Below are positions 30,757 to 38,529 of a stretch of DNA of 50,249 bases, one piece after another. The notes below the pieces were generated by a model. That model was not told the origin of the DNA, did not search any database, and was given only the letters and a program-made list of their open reading frames with translations. Both the position numbers and the translations under genes were made by a program. The stretch's first letter is position 1. Each line of letters begins with the position of its first letter. The DNA comes from Candidatus Binatia bacterium. Lineage in GTDB: Bacteria > Desulfobacterota > Binatia > UBA9968 > JAJDTQ01. The stretch lies in assembly GCA_022823055.1 (NCBI GenBank), contig JAJDXX010000192.1, positions 1-50,249 of the forward strand. Direction: 5' to 3'.

Positions 30757-31063
30757 GTCATTCCCGCGGAACAGGCTGTGTCAAAACTCATGAGGCACAG
30801 ACCCCTCGAACCGTCATTGATATGAAAATAAACAATTATTCAATGATTTCAGGTAGTTATGGAATCCCGCTACACCCCAATGAGTCATTCCCGCGGAAGC
30901 GGGAATCCAGGCGGGGTGGGGCCGGGCAATGAGGCCGCCACACCCCCCACCCCTGGATTCCCGCTTGCGCGGGAATGACTCATTGGGGGGGCGCCCCATT
31001 TTCATCCGCAACCGGTACGTTGTTGCTTCGAGGGTTTTACACAGCCTGTTCCGCGGGAATGAC
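30757..31063. repeat. 307-bp element with 25-bp terminal inverted repeats, containing a nested dispersed repeat
   Basis: The left end 30757-30781 starts gtcattcccgcggaacaggc, and its exact reverse complement ends the element at 31039-31063. Inside lies the longer family member at 30808-31007. The element fills the gap between clpB and hisC. No open frame of note lies inside, so it resembles a non-autonomous MITE-like unit. Confidence 0.8.
30808..31007 (+). repeat. Long dispersed repeat, copy A
   Basis: About 190-200 bp running from an AT-rich end (gatatgaaaataaac) through a core with inverted ends (aatgagtcattcccgcg) to gcgccccattttcatcc. A near-identical copy in inverted orientation lies at 46562-46756, with about ten differences by eye. 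Confidence 0.85.
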
Positions 31064-31079
31064 GACTGGAGGGCGTCAT

Positions 31080-31108
31080 TTGCAATGACCACGGGGGCTG
31101 GCTAGAAT
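31080..31108 (+). promoter_or_regulatory. Promoter of hisC, leaderless spacing
   Basis: TTGCAA at 31080-31085, 17 bases, TAGAAT (5 of 6) at 31103-31108, then 6 bases to the ATG at 31115. There is no Shine-Dalgarno. Confidence 0.5.
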
Positions 31109-31114
31109 CTTCGG

Positions 31115-32194
31115 ATGCAGTCCATCCTCAGAAAAAACATCGATGATCTGGAAGGTTACACGCCCGGAGAGCAGCCCAAGCAGCCCGATCTGATCAAGCT
31201 CAACACCAACGAGAACCCCTACCCGCCGTCCCCCAAGGTGCTGGCCGCGGTGCGCCGCGAGATCTCATCGTCGCTACGCCTCTATCCCGATCCCGTGGCC
31301 CTGGAACTGTGCAAGCGCGCGGCCGCGCTCTACAACGTCGGGCCGGAAAACGTCATGGCGGGCAACGGCTCGGACGAACTGCTGTCCATCCTCATGCGCT
31401 GCTACGTGGGCGAGGGGGACAGTGTCGCCTACCCGGTGCCCACCTACTCGCTGTACGAGACGCTCGTGGCCATCCAGGGCGGCGAGAGCGTGATCGTGCC
31501 CTACGCCGACAACTTCACGATCCCGTCTCCGCTCTTCTTCCAGTCGAGCAAGGTGACCATCCTGTGCAACCCCAACGCCCCCTCGGGCACGCTGGAGCCG
31601 GTGAGCGAGATCGCCCGGCTGGCGCGCTCCGTGGCCGGTCTCCTGGTGGTGGACGAGGCCTACATCGACTTCGCCGACAGCGACGAAAGCGCCATCGCGC
31701 TGGTCAAGCGCTTTCCCAACCTGGTGGTGCTGCGCACGTTCTCCAAGGCGTTCTCGCTGGCAGGCATGCGCGTGGGCCTGGCCTTCGGCGGCAAGGACAT
31801 CATACGCAGCCTCATGAAGGTAAAGGACTCCTACAACCTGTGCCGTCTGAGCCTGGCGGCGGCGGCGGCCGCCCTGGAGGACGTGGAGTGGATGCAACGG
31901 AACGTGGCGCGCATCCAGCGCACCCGCAGGACTCTGGTGCGGGGACTGCGCCGGTTGGGTTTCGACGTGCATGCGTCCCAGGCCAACTTCGTCATGGCCC
32001 GGCTCGGGCGGGACAGCATCCGCTGGCTGCACGAAGGGCTCCGCCGGAAGGGCATCCTGGTGCGCTTCTTCGACACCCCGGAGTTGTGCAACATGATGCG
32101 GGTGACCGTGGGAAAGCCGCGCGAGATCCAGGCGCTGCTCAGGGAGACGGCCGCCCTGCTGCGCGGTCGCGGGGTGACGCAGCGCGCGTCGTAG
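31115..32194 (+). CDS. hisC: Histidinol-phosphate aminotransferase
   Basis: 359 residues, class I/II PLP aminotransferase. The start INLNTNENPYPPSP-like segment (here LIKLNTNENPYPPSP) is diagnostic for HisC. GNGSDELLSIL, CNPNAPSGT, VVDEAYIDFA and the PLP-Lys in FSKAFSLAGMRVG follow. It converts imidazole acetol phosphate and glutamate to L-histidinol phosphate in histidine synthesis; family members may also use aromatic amino acids. It stands alone, without other his genes, just beyond a repeat element. The promoter lies 6 bases from the ATG. Confidence 0.94.
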   Translation: MQSILRKNIDDLEGYTPGEQPKQPDLIKLNTNENPYPPSPKVLAAVRREISSSLRLYPDPVALELCKRAAALYNVGPENVMAGNGSDELLSILMRCYVGEGDSVAYPVPTYSLYETLVAIQGGESVIVPYADNFTIPSPLFFQSSKVTILCNPNAPSGTLEPVSEIARLARSVAGLLVVDEAYIDFADSDESAIALVKRFPNLVVLRTFSKAFSLAGMRVGLAFGGKDIIRSLMKVKDSYNLCRLSLAAAAAALEDVEWMQRNVARIQRTRRTLVRGLRRLGFDVHASQANFVMARLGRDSIRWLHEGLRRKGILVRFFDTPELCNMMRVTVGKPREIQALLRETAALLRGRGVTQRAS

Positions 32195-32283
32195 CAGCGA
32201 GCGGGGCCGGCCAAATAATTTCATCCGCGGCAGATGGTTCCGTCCGTTCCACCGGCGCCGCGCCACTCACCTCGGAGAAGTCC

Positions 32284-32916
32284 TCAATAGAGCTCGGTCT
32301 TCAGCCGTTCCGCATATTTCTCGTTGTATTCTTTCGCGAAAGCGGAGTCCTTGCCGTCGCGGGCGGCGGCGAAGTCGCCATGGGTCGGCGCGCCGGTCGG
32401 CCGTCCGTCGGACGCCCACAGCTTCGCCCGCACCAGCGCCTTGGGACAGTGGTTGAACGCGGTCTCGACCGAGACGACCATGACGACGCGAGGCGGCTTG
32501 CCGCGCACCTCGAAGCGGCTCAGCAGATCGGGCTCGGTGCTGATTGTCGCCGTGCCATTGACGCGGTAGGTCTCGTTCGAGCCCGGCACCATGAATATAA
32601 TGCCGACCTTTGGGTTGCTGAGCAGGTTCTTCATGCCATCGGTGCGGTTGTTGCCCGGCCGGTCGGGGATCAGCAGGGTGTGGTCGTCGAGCAGTTGAAC
32701 GAAGCCCGGTGCGTCGCCCTTGGGCGAACAATCGATCTTGTCCCCGTCCGATGTCGCCAGGATCAGGAACGGCGACGCCGAGATGAAGGCGCGCCCGACT
32801 TCGGTGATATGGTCGGTTTCCTTGGTAGCGACGGCGGGCAGCGGGCTGGCATAGATCCGGCCGAGACCTTCCAGTGATGTGACGGTGTGCGGGCCGGTCT
32901 TGTCGATGGTATCCAT
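32284..32916 (-). CDS. Pyridoxamine 5'-phosphate oxidase family flavoprotein (PPOX split-barrel)
   Basis: 210 residues. The split-barrel flavin-binding fold is shown by AFISASPFLILATSDGDKIDCSPKGDAPGFV and DRPGNNRTDGMKNLLSNP, with GIIFMVPGSNETYRVNG next. This matches the group of MSMEG_1061-type PPOX flavoproteins, most of unknown function; some relatives bind F420. A GAGGAG Shine-Dalgarno lies 9 bases before the ATG. It is convergent with hisC, separated by 89 bp with no feature of note. Confidence 0.86.
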   Translation of the reverse strand: MDTIDKTGPHTVTSLEGLGRIYASPLPAVATKETDHITEVGRAFISASPFLILATSDGDKIDCSPKGDAPGFVQLLDDHTLLIPDRPGNNRTDGMKNLLSNPKVGIIFMVPGSNETYRVNGTATISTEPDLLSRFEVRGKPPRVVMVVSVETAFNHCPKALVRAKLWASDGRPTGAPTHGDFAAARDGKDSAFAKEYNEKYAERLKTELY

Positions 32917-32992
32917 GTCGCGCGTCTCCTCAAGCGGGTTGTGCTTCGGGCAGGATTGCCAAAGGCAGCGATAGTCAGTATATGGCCTGTCC

Positions 32993-34330
32993 CTACGCCA
33001 CGCCGCCGTTGGCCCGGCGGTTCTCCTCCACGCGGATCTTGATGATGCGGCGGCCTTCCATGTCGGCGATGGTGAGGCGGTGGCCGTCGGTTTCGATCTT
33101 CTCGCCGCCGCGGGGAATGCGTTTCAGCTTGGCCAGCACGAAACCGGCGAGGGTGTGGTAGTCCACCGATTCCTCGAAGGGCAGATCGTAGTCCGACTGC
33201 AAGTCCTTGAGCAGGGCGGAGCCCGACACCACCAGCGAGCCGTCGGGGAGGCGCTCCACCGGGCCGCGCTCCTCGGCGTCGTATTCGTCGCGGATCTCGC
33301 CGACGATCTCCTCGATGATGTCCTCCAGGCTCGCCAGCCCTTCCACCTCGCCGTACTCGTTCACCACCAGGGCCAGCGCCATGCGCCGGCGCTGCAAGTC
33401 CTTCAGGAGCTGACTGATGGGCAGCGAGCTGGGCACGAAGAAGGGCGGGTGCAGCATGTTGCGCAGGTCGATGGGTTCGCTGGCCTGCATGGCGCGCAGG
33501 ATGTCCTTGTTGTAGGCGATGCCCAGGATCTGGTCCAGCTCGTTCTCGTACACGGGCAGGCGCGAGAAGCCGCTCTCGACGAAGTTGCGCAGGACATCGT
33601 CCGGCTCGGACTCGACGTCGATGGCGTGGATCTCGGTGCGCGGCACCATCACGGCCCGGACCGGCGTGTCCACGAAGTCGAAGACGCTGTGGATCAGCTC
33701 CTTCTCGGTCTCGTCGAAGATCCCCTTGGCGGTGCCTTCGCGGATAAGCGACTTGACTTCCTCCTCGGAAATGAAGCTCGCGGAACCGGTTTCCTTGCCG
33801 CCGAACACCCGCAGGACCACGTTGCTCGAGCGGGTCAGGAACGCCACGAGGAACGACGTGCACCTGGAGATGGCGTCGATGGGAAGGGCCACGAAGAACG
33901 CGATGCGCTCGGAAAAGCGCAGCGCCAGGGATTTGGGGACCAGTTCGCCCAGCACCAGGCTGAGGTAGGCGATGGGCAGGACCACGATGAGGATGGCCGC
34001 GTAGTTGCCCCAGGTCTCGGCGTAAGGGAGCGGCAGCGACTGGAGCTGCGGCCTGAGGAGCTGGATGGCGCCGGCGCCGCCGATGGCGGAGGCCAGGGTG
34101 CCGACGAAAGTGATGCCGATCTGGACCGTGGCCAGGAACCGGTCGGGCTCATCCTTGAGCCGGCCCAGGGCCGCGGCGGCGCGCCGCCCCTTGCCGTTGG
34201 CCTTGCCCTGCACCTGGTCGATACGCGTCCTGCGCGTGGCGATCACGGCGATCTCCGCGGCGGCGAAGAAGCCGTTAGCCAGGATCAACAGCAGGATGAC
34301 CGTGGCGCCCAACCATAAACTCTCGAACAT
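32993..34330 (-). CDS. Hemolysin family protein: CNNM/DUF21 membrane domain, CBS pair and CorC/HlyC domain
   Basis: 445 residues from the ATG at 34330, with GGGAG 8 bases upstream. The DUF21/CNNM domain (about 1-190) has an N-terminal helix LGATVILLLILANGFFAAAE and further helices. A pair of CBS domains (about 205-325, with VMVPRTEIHAI and FSRLPVYENELDQILGI) and a C-terminal CorC_HlyC transporter-associated domain (about 345-430) follow. These proteins are linked to Mg2+ or Co2+ transport (CorB/CorC, CNNM) despite the hemolysin name. Inner membrane. It diverges from cofG across a 459-bp gap. Confidence 0.92.
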   Translation of the reverse strand: MFESLWLGATVILLLILANGFFAAAEIAVIATRRTRIDQVQGKANGKGRRAAAALGRLKDEPDRFLATVQIGITFVGTLASAIGGAGAIQLLRPQLQSLPLPYAETWGNYAAILIVVLPIAYLSLVLGELVPKSLALRFSERIAFFVALPIDAISRCTSFLVAFLTRSSNVVLRVFGGKETGSASFISEEEVKSLIREGTAKGIFDETEKELIHSVFDFVDTPVRAVMVPRTEIHAIDVESEPDDVLRNFVESGFSRLPVYENELDQILGIAYNKDILRAMQASEPIDLRNMLHPPFFVPSSLPISQLLKDLQRRRMALALVVNEYGEVEGLASLEDIIEEIVGEIRDEYDAEERGPVERLPDGSLVVSGSALLKDLQSDYDLPFEESVDYHTLAGFVLAKLKRIPRGGEKIETDGHRLTIADMEGRRIIKIRVEENRRANGGVA

Positions 34331-34572
34331 TGAAACATCTCCCATCCGGAATGCCGGGACGTAAGGGGACACGGAGGAACTTCGCTCCGGATCGAGCCGG
34401 ACGCGGGCGTTCCCGACAGACACGCGGTCAGTCTAGGGGTGCTGCATTTGTCCCGATGGGGCAATCAAGAGTTTGAGGAGGCAGGGGAGGGCGATGGAAG
34501 CCTTCAGGGCCGGAATGCGCGACGGCGGTATACTGTCGTCTTGTGAGTCGTCGGACATTTATGGAACTCCTT

Positions 34573-34591
34573 GTCTCCTGCGTCAGGAGAC
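34573..34591. repeat. Perfect hairpin, 8-bp stem
   Basis: gtctcctg - cgt - caggagac, a perfect inverted repeat in a lower-GC stretch. No T-run follows on either strand, so a terminator is unlikely; an operator or RNA structure is possible. Confidence 0.5.
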
Positions 34592-34739
34592 GGCCAATAT
34601 TCTGCCAGAAATCTCCTTCATCCGTGACAAAAAAGCAAGCCCTTTTGCATACCCAAAACCGGGAAGGAAACCAAGGGTCCGGTCCGCAAACGGGACGTCC
34701 CGCGCGTCCTCCCGGCGCGCCGCCCGGACCGGATCCTGG

Positions 34740-34768
34740 TTGACCTGCACCCCCTTATCCGTTATGCA
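34740..34768 (+). promoter_or_regulatory. Possible promoter of the F420 operon
   Basis: TTGACC at 34740-34745, 17 bases, TATGCA at 34763-34768, with the cofG ATG about 15 bases past the predicted start. The -10 is weak. Confidence 0.35.
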
Positions 34769-34789
34769 AACCACTTTGAGCGTTTGGCA

Positions 34790-36001
34790 ATGACGACTCG
34801 CCAAGTCCCACGACTGCTGCAGGAATGCCTCCACGGGGGCTCCTTAGCGCCGGGCGACGCCCTCCTGCTCTCCAGTGTCGAGGGAGATGAGTTCACGGCG
34901 CTGCTTCGAGCGGCCGCCGAGTTGCGCGACCGCCACAAGGGCCGCACCGTCACCTTCTCCCCCAAGGTTTTCATCCCGCTGACCAACCTGTGTCGCGACT
35001 TCTGCGGCTATTGCACGTTTCGCAAGGCGCCCGGAGAAGACGGCGCCAGGACCCTGTCGCTGGACGAGGTGCTGGAGACGGTGCGGCGTGCCAAGGTGAT
35101 GGGCTGCACCGAGGTGCTGTTCAGCCTGGGGGACAAGCCCGAGGCCATCTACCCGGAGATGCGGGAGTTCCTCCGGCGGGCGGGTTACCGCCGGACGCTG
35201 GAGTACCTGTACGAGGCCTGTCGCGTCGTGCTGGAGGAGACCGGTCTCTTGCCCCACGCCAATCCGGGGCTCATGGCGCGTGCCGACCTGGAGCGGCTCC
35301 GTCGGGTGAACGCGAGCATGGGGCTCATGCTGGAGAACGTCAGCGAGCGGCTCATGGAGCCGGGCGGTGCGCATGCCGACGCGCCGGACAAGAAGCCGGC
35401 GGCCCGGCTCCGGACCTTGGCCGAGGCCGGGCGGCTGGGCATCCCGTTCACCACCGGCATTCTCATCGGCATCGGCGAGACCTGGGAGGAGCGCATCGCG
35501 TCGCTCTACGCCATCCGCGAACTGCATGAACGTTACGGCCACATCCAGGAAGTGATCGTGCAGAACTTCCGCGTCAAGCCCGAAATCCCCATGCGCGACC
35601 AACCGCACGCGGACTATGACGACGAGGCCAGGACCATCGCCCTGGCGCGGCTGATCCTGGGGGGCGACATGAACATCCAGGCGCCGCCCAACCTGACGCC
35701 GGAGTGTTACGAGTGGTACCTGAACGCGGGTATCAACGATTGGGGCGGGGTATCCCCGGTGACCCGCGACTTCATCAACCCGGAGGCGCCCTGGCCCGAG
35801 CTGGTGGAACTGGCGGAGCGCACCGCGGCGGCCGGTTTCGTCCTGCGGCCCCGGCTCCCCATCTACCCGGAATACATCGCGCGGGCGGAGCGGTTCATCG
35901 CGCCCGAGCTGATCCCCTACATCGAGAGGTTGTGCGGCGAGGACGGCCTCGTCGTTCTCGGAGGACACCATGAGCCACATCGAAGCGATGTTCGACTATG
36001 A
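34790..36001 (+). CDS. cofG: 7,8-didemethyl-8-hydroxy-5-deazariboflavin synthase subunit CofG (radical SAM)
   Basis: 403 residues from the ATG at 34790; a TTG at 34784 would add two. The radical-SAM cluster motif is Cys68-x3-Cys72-x2-Cys75 in CRDFCGYCTF. CofG-type features include LFSLGDKPE, HANPGLM, GILIGIGETWEER and APPNLTPECYEWYLNAGINDWGG. With CofH it forms the deazaflavin FO, the chromophore of F420. In actinobacteria the two halves are fused as FbiC; here they are separate, as in archaea and cyanobacteria. Its 3' end overlaps cofH by 32 bp. Confidence 0.95.
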   Translation: MTTRQVPRLLQECLHGGSLAPGDALLLSSVEGDEFTALLRAAAELRDRHKGRTVTFSPKVFIPLTNLCRDFCGYCTFRKAPGEDGARTLSLDEVLETVRRAKVMGCTEVLFSLGDKPEAIYPEMREFLRRAGYRRTLEYLYEACRVVLEETGLLPHANPGLMARADLERLRRVNASMGLMLENVSERLMEPGGAHADAPDKKPAARLRTLAEAGRLGIPFTTGILIGIGETWEERIASLYAIRELHERYGHIQEVIVQNFRVKPEIPMRDQPHADYDDEARTIALARLILGGDMNIQAPPNLTPECYEWYLNAGINDWGGVSPVTRDFINPEAPWPELVELAERTAAAGFVLRPRLPIYPEYIARAERFIAPELIPYIERLCGEDGLVVLGGHHEPHRSDVRL

Positions 36002-37214
36002 CGACGGGGCCGAACGGCTGTATCAACTGCTGCCCCGCATCGACGGTCGAGTCGCGCGAATCCTGGAGGACGCCCTGGAGGGCCGTGAAGTCACGCGCGA
36101 GGAAGGGCTGGTGCTGTCGGAGGTGAGCGGTCACGAGCTCGCCGCCCTCGCGGTGACGGCCGATCTGATGCGGCAGGCCAAGGTGGGCGACCGCGTCACC
36201 TACGTGGTGTGCCGCAACATCAACTTCACCAACGTCTGTTACGTGGGCTGCAAGTTCTGCGCGTTCCACACCGGCCCCAACAAGCCCGGAAGCTGGGACA
36301 ATTCCCTCGAAGAGGTGGCGGACAAGGCCGAGGAGGCATGGAACCGCGGCGCCACCGAGATCTGCATGCAGGGCGGCCTGCCGCGCGGCATGACGCCGTT
36401 CTACTACCGCGACCTGCTCCAGGCCATCCGCGCGCGGGTTCCCGGCATCCACATCCACGCCTACTCGCCCATGGAGATCACCTACGGCGTGGAACTGACC
36501 GGCATGCCGCTGGCCGATTACCTGAGCATGCTGCGCGACGCCGGTCTCGACAGCGTGCCGGGCACGGCCGCGGAGATCCTCGACGACGAGGTGCGCATGG
36601 TGCTGTCGAAGAACAAGGTCAGCACCGAGCAGTGGATGCGGGTCATCCGCACGGCCCACGAGGTAGGCATCTTCACCACGTCCACCATGATGTACGGCCA
36701 CCGGGAGAACGGCAGCCACTGGGTGAACCACATGCTGCTGCTGCGGGACATCCAGAAGGAGACCGGAGGCTTCACCGAGTTCGTCCCGCTGGGGTTCGTG
36801 CACGAGAACACCGCGCTCTTCCAGCAAGGCCTGGCGCGGCCCGGCCCCACCGAGGAGGAGGACATCCGCGTGCACGCGCTGGCGCGAGTGCTGCTCAACG
36901 ACGCCATTCCCAACGTCCAGGTCTCCTGGGTGAAGATGGGTCGGCGCATGTCGCAGTTCTGCCTCCGCTCCGGCGCCAACGACTTCGGCGGCACGCTCAT
37001 GGAGGAGAGCATCTCGCGGCTGGCGGGCTCCACCGAGGGGCAGATGATCTGGCCCCACGAGTTCCGCTCGCTGATCCGCGGGATCGGCCGCATCCCCGCC
37101 GAGCGTTCCACCGGCTACGAGGTCCTGCGCACCTGGGAGGACGGGCGCGAGCTTCCCGCGAGCGATTTCGCGCCCGCCGCCGGCGCGGCCGACCAGACGG
37201 TAGCGGGCTTGTAG
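35970..37214 (+). CDS. cofH: 5-amino-6-(D-ribitylamino)uracil--L-tyrosine 4-hydroxyphenyl transferase CofH (radical SAM)
   Basis: 414 residues with a strong GGAGG Shine-Dalgarno inside cofG. The radical-SAM motif is Cys90-x3-Cys94-x2-Cys97 in CYVGCKFCAF. ICMQGGLPRGM, MEITYGVELTGMPL, DSVPGTAAEILDDEVR and MMYGHRENGSHW match CofH. It joins a tyrosine-derived fragment to the ribitylaminouracil intermediate of riboflavin synthesis, giving the substrate for CofG. Cytosolic; O2-sensitive iron-sulfur enzyme. The C-terminal 20 residues are Ala-rich. Confidence 0.95.
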   Translation: MSHIEAMFDYDDGAERLYQLLPRIDGRVARILEDALEGREVTREEGLVLSEVSGHELAALAVTADLMRQAKVGDRVTYVVCRNINFTNVCYVGCKFCAFHTGPNKPGSWDNSLEEVADKAEEAWNRGATEICMQGGLPRGMTPFYYRDLLQAIRARVPGIHIHAYSPMEITYGVELTGMPLADYLSMLRDAGLDSVPGTAAEILDDEVRMVLSKNKVSTEQWMRVIRTAHEVGIFTTSTMMYGHRENGSHWVNHMLLLRDIQKETGGFTEFVPLGFVHENTALFQQGLARPGPTEEEDIRVHALARVLLNDAIPNVQVSWVKMGRRMSQFCLRSGANDFGGTLMEESISRLAGSTEGQMIWPHEFRSLIRGIGRIPAERSTGYEVLRTWEDGRELPASDFAPAAGAADQTVAGL

Positions 37215-37226
37215 AGACCGCCGGAG

Positions 37227-38174
37227 TTGTCCACGAAACCCAGCGCCGGAACGCACGTGCTTCTCACCGGAGGCACGGGCGGGGCGAAGCTCGTGCTGGG
37301 CTTTCACGAGGAGGCGGCCGCAGAAGACCTGGTGGTGGTGTGCAATACCGCCGACGACTCGGTGGTGCACGGCCTCCACGTATCCCCCGACGTCGACACC
37401 ATCGTGTACACTCTCGCCGGCCTCATCGACCCGGCCAAGGGGTGGGGCGTCCGCGACGACACCTTCACCGTGCTGGACCAACTCAAGCGGCTCGGCAACG
37501 AGACCTGGTTCCGCTTGGGAGACCGCGACATCGCCACGCACTTGACCCGCACGCGCCTCCTGTCGGAGGGGCAACCGTTGTCGCGGGTCACCGCCGCGCT
37601 GTGCCGCGCGCTGGGGGTGCGATCCACCGTGTTGCCCATGACCGACCAGCGGGTGGAGACGCGCCTGGCCACGCCGGATGGAGAGATCTCCTTCCAGGAA
37701 TACTTCGTCAAGGCGCGCTGGCAGCCGGAGGTCCTGAGCCTGCGTTACCAAGGGATCGAGGAAAGCCGCCCCGCTCCCGGAATGCTCGAAGCCATCGCCG
37801 GCGCCGCCCTCGTGGTCGTGTGCCCCAGCAACCCCGCCACCAGCATAGGCCCCATCCTCGCGGTACCCGGAGTACGCCAAGCCTTGAGGGACACGCCTGC
37901 CAGGGTCGTGGCCGTGAGTCCCATGGTGCAGGGACGTTCCTTCAGCGGTCCGGCACACAAATTGATGGTGACCCTGGGAGTGGAAGCGTCCGTCACCGGG
38001 CTTGCCGAGGCCTACCGGGATTTCGTCGACGTGCTGCTCATCGATACGGAAGACCGGCACCTGCGGCCCGCCATTGAGCGACTCGGCGTAAGGGTTCTGG
38101 TCACCTCCATCCGCATGGATACCCTCGAGGACAAGAAGCGGCTGGCGCGGGAACTATTGAACCCGTCCATATAG
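37227..38174 (+). CDS. cofD: 2-phospho-L-lactate transferase CofD
   Basis: 315 residues from the TTG at 37227; a GTG ten codons on, just before the LLTGGTGGAKL motif, is an alternative start. GGTGGAKLVLGF is the N-terminal nucleotide site, followed by VVCNTADDSVVHGLHVSPDVDTIVYTLAG (in pieces) and VCPSNPATSIGPILAVPGVR near residue 200. The enzyme transfers the phospholactyl (or phosphoenolpyruvyl) group from a GDP- or GPP-linked donor to FO, making F420-0. Which donor is used cannot be read from sequence. It follows cofH by 12 bp. A repeat-filled gap of 355 bp separates it from cofC. Confidence 0.93.
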   Translation: MSTKPSAGTHVLLTGGTGGAKLVLGFHEEAAAEDLVVVCNTADDSVVHGLHVSPDVDTIVYTLAGLIDPAKGWGVRDDTFTVLDQLKRLGNETWFRLGDRDIATHLTRTRLLSEGQPLSRVTAALCRALGVRSTVLPMTDQRVETRLATPDGEISFQEYFVKARWQPEVLSLRYQGIEESRPAPGMLEAIAGAALVVVCPSNPATSIGPILAVPGVRQALRDTPARVVAVSPMVQGRSFSGPAHKLMVTLGVEASVTGLAEAYRDFVDVLLIDTEDRHLRPAIERLGVRVLVTSIRMDTLEDKKRLARELLNPSI

Positions 38175-38192
38175 GAGTTCCATTGACTCTCC

Positions 38193-38470
38193 GTCATTCC
38201 GGGGAAACAGGCTGTGTCGGACTCCCTCGGTAGGGACTGGCGCCAACGCCGCGAAACGTCATTCCCGCGGAAGCGGGAATCCAGGGGCGGGGCGAAACGA
38301 GCGTACTTGCCCCGCCTCACCCCTCCTGGATTCCCGCTTCCGCGGGAATGACTAGACCGGGTGGCAGCGCCATATCCTGTCCCTGTGCCTTACGCAACGC
38401 ATTCCGTGGGAACGACGTATTCGTTACGTCCCTGCCGCCGGGTCTGTTGGATCTGTTCCGCCGGAATGAC
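38193..38470. repeat. Dispersed palindromic repeat element between cofD and cofC
   Basis: The outer ends gtcattccggggaaacaggc (38193) and tgttccgccggaatgac (to 38470) are imperfect inverses. Inside, 38258-38352 is a 95-bp unit with 28-bp perfect inverted ends that begin gtcattcccgcggaagcggg. The remainder, gtattcgttacgtcc, resembles the sequence after the half unit at 24.36 kb. It interrupts the F420 operon and fills most of the gap. Confidence 0.8.
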
Positions 38471-38529
38471 TGTTCGGGCCGCCGGCAGGTTTCAAAATTC
38501 GCCGGGCAGGTGCTAAGCACTTCTGTTCC

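Larger units (their letters stand above)
34331..34789. other. 459-bp gap between the CNNM gene and cofG
   Basis: No convincing gene. The segment 34550-34690 is noticeably lower in GC than its surroundings and holds a perfect hairpin at 34573-34591. The right end holds the cofG promoter. A 106-codon open frame at 34473-34793 has composition unlike the neighbouring proteins and overlaps the cofG start, so it is not called. Confidence 0.5.

Noticed and set aside
30757-31063. CRISPR array
   Set aside because: The repeats are palindromic, dispersed and of unequal spacing, with no regular repeat-spacer pattern and no cas genes.
34473-34793. A 106-codon open frame upstream of cofG
   Set aside because: It has no Shine-Dalgarno, unusual Ser/Arg-rich composition and overlaps the cofG start; no family is recognised.
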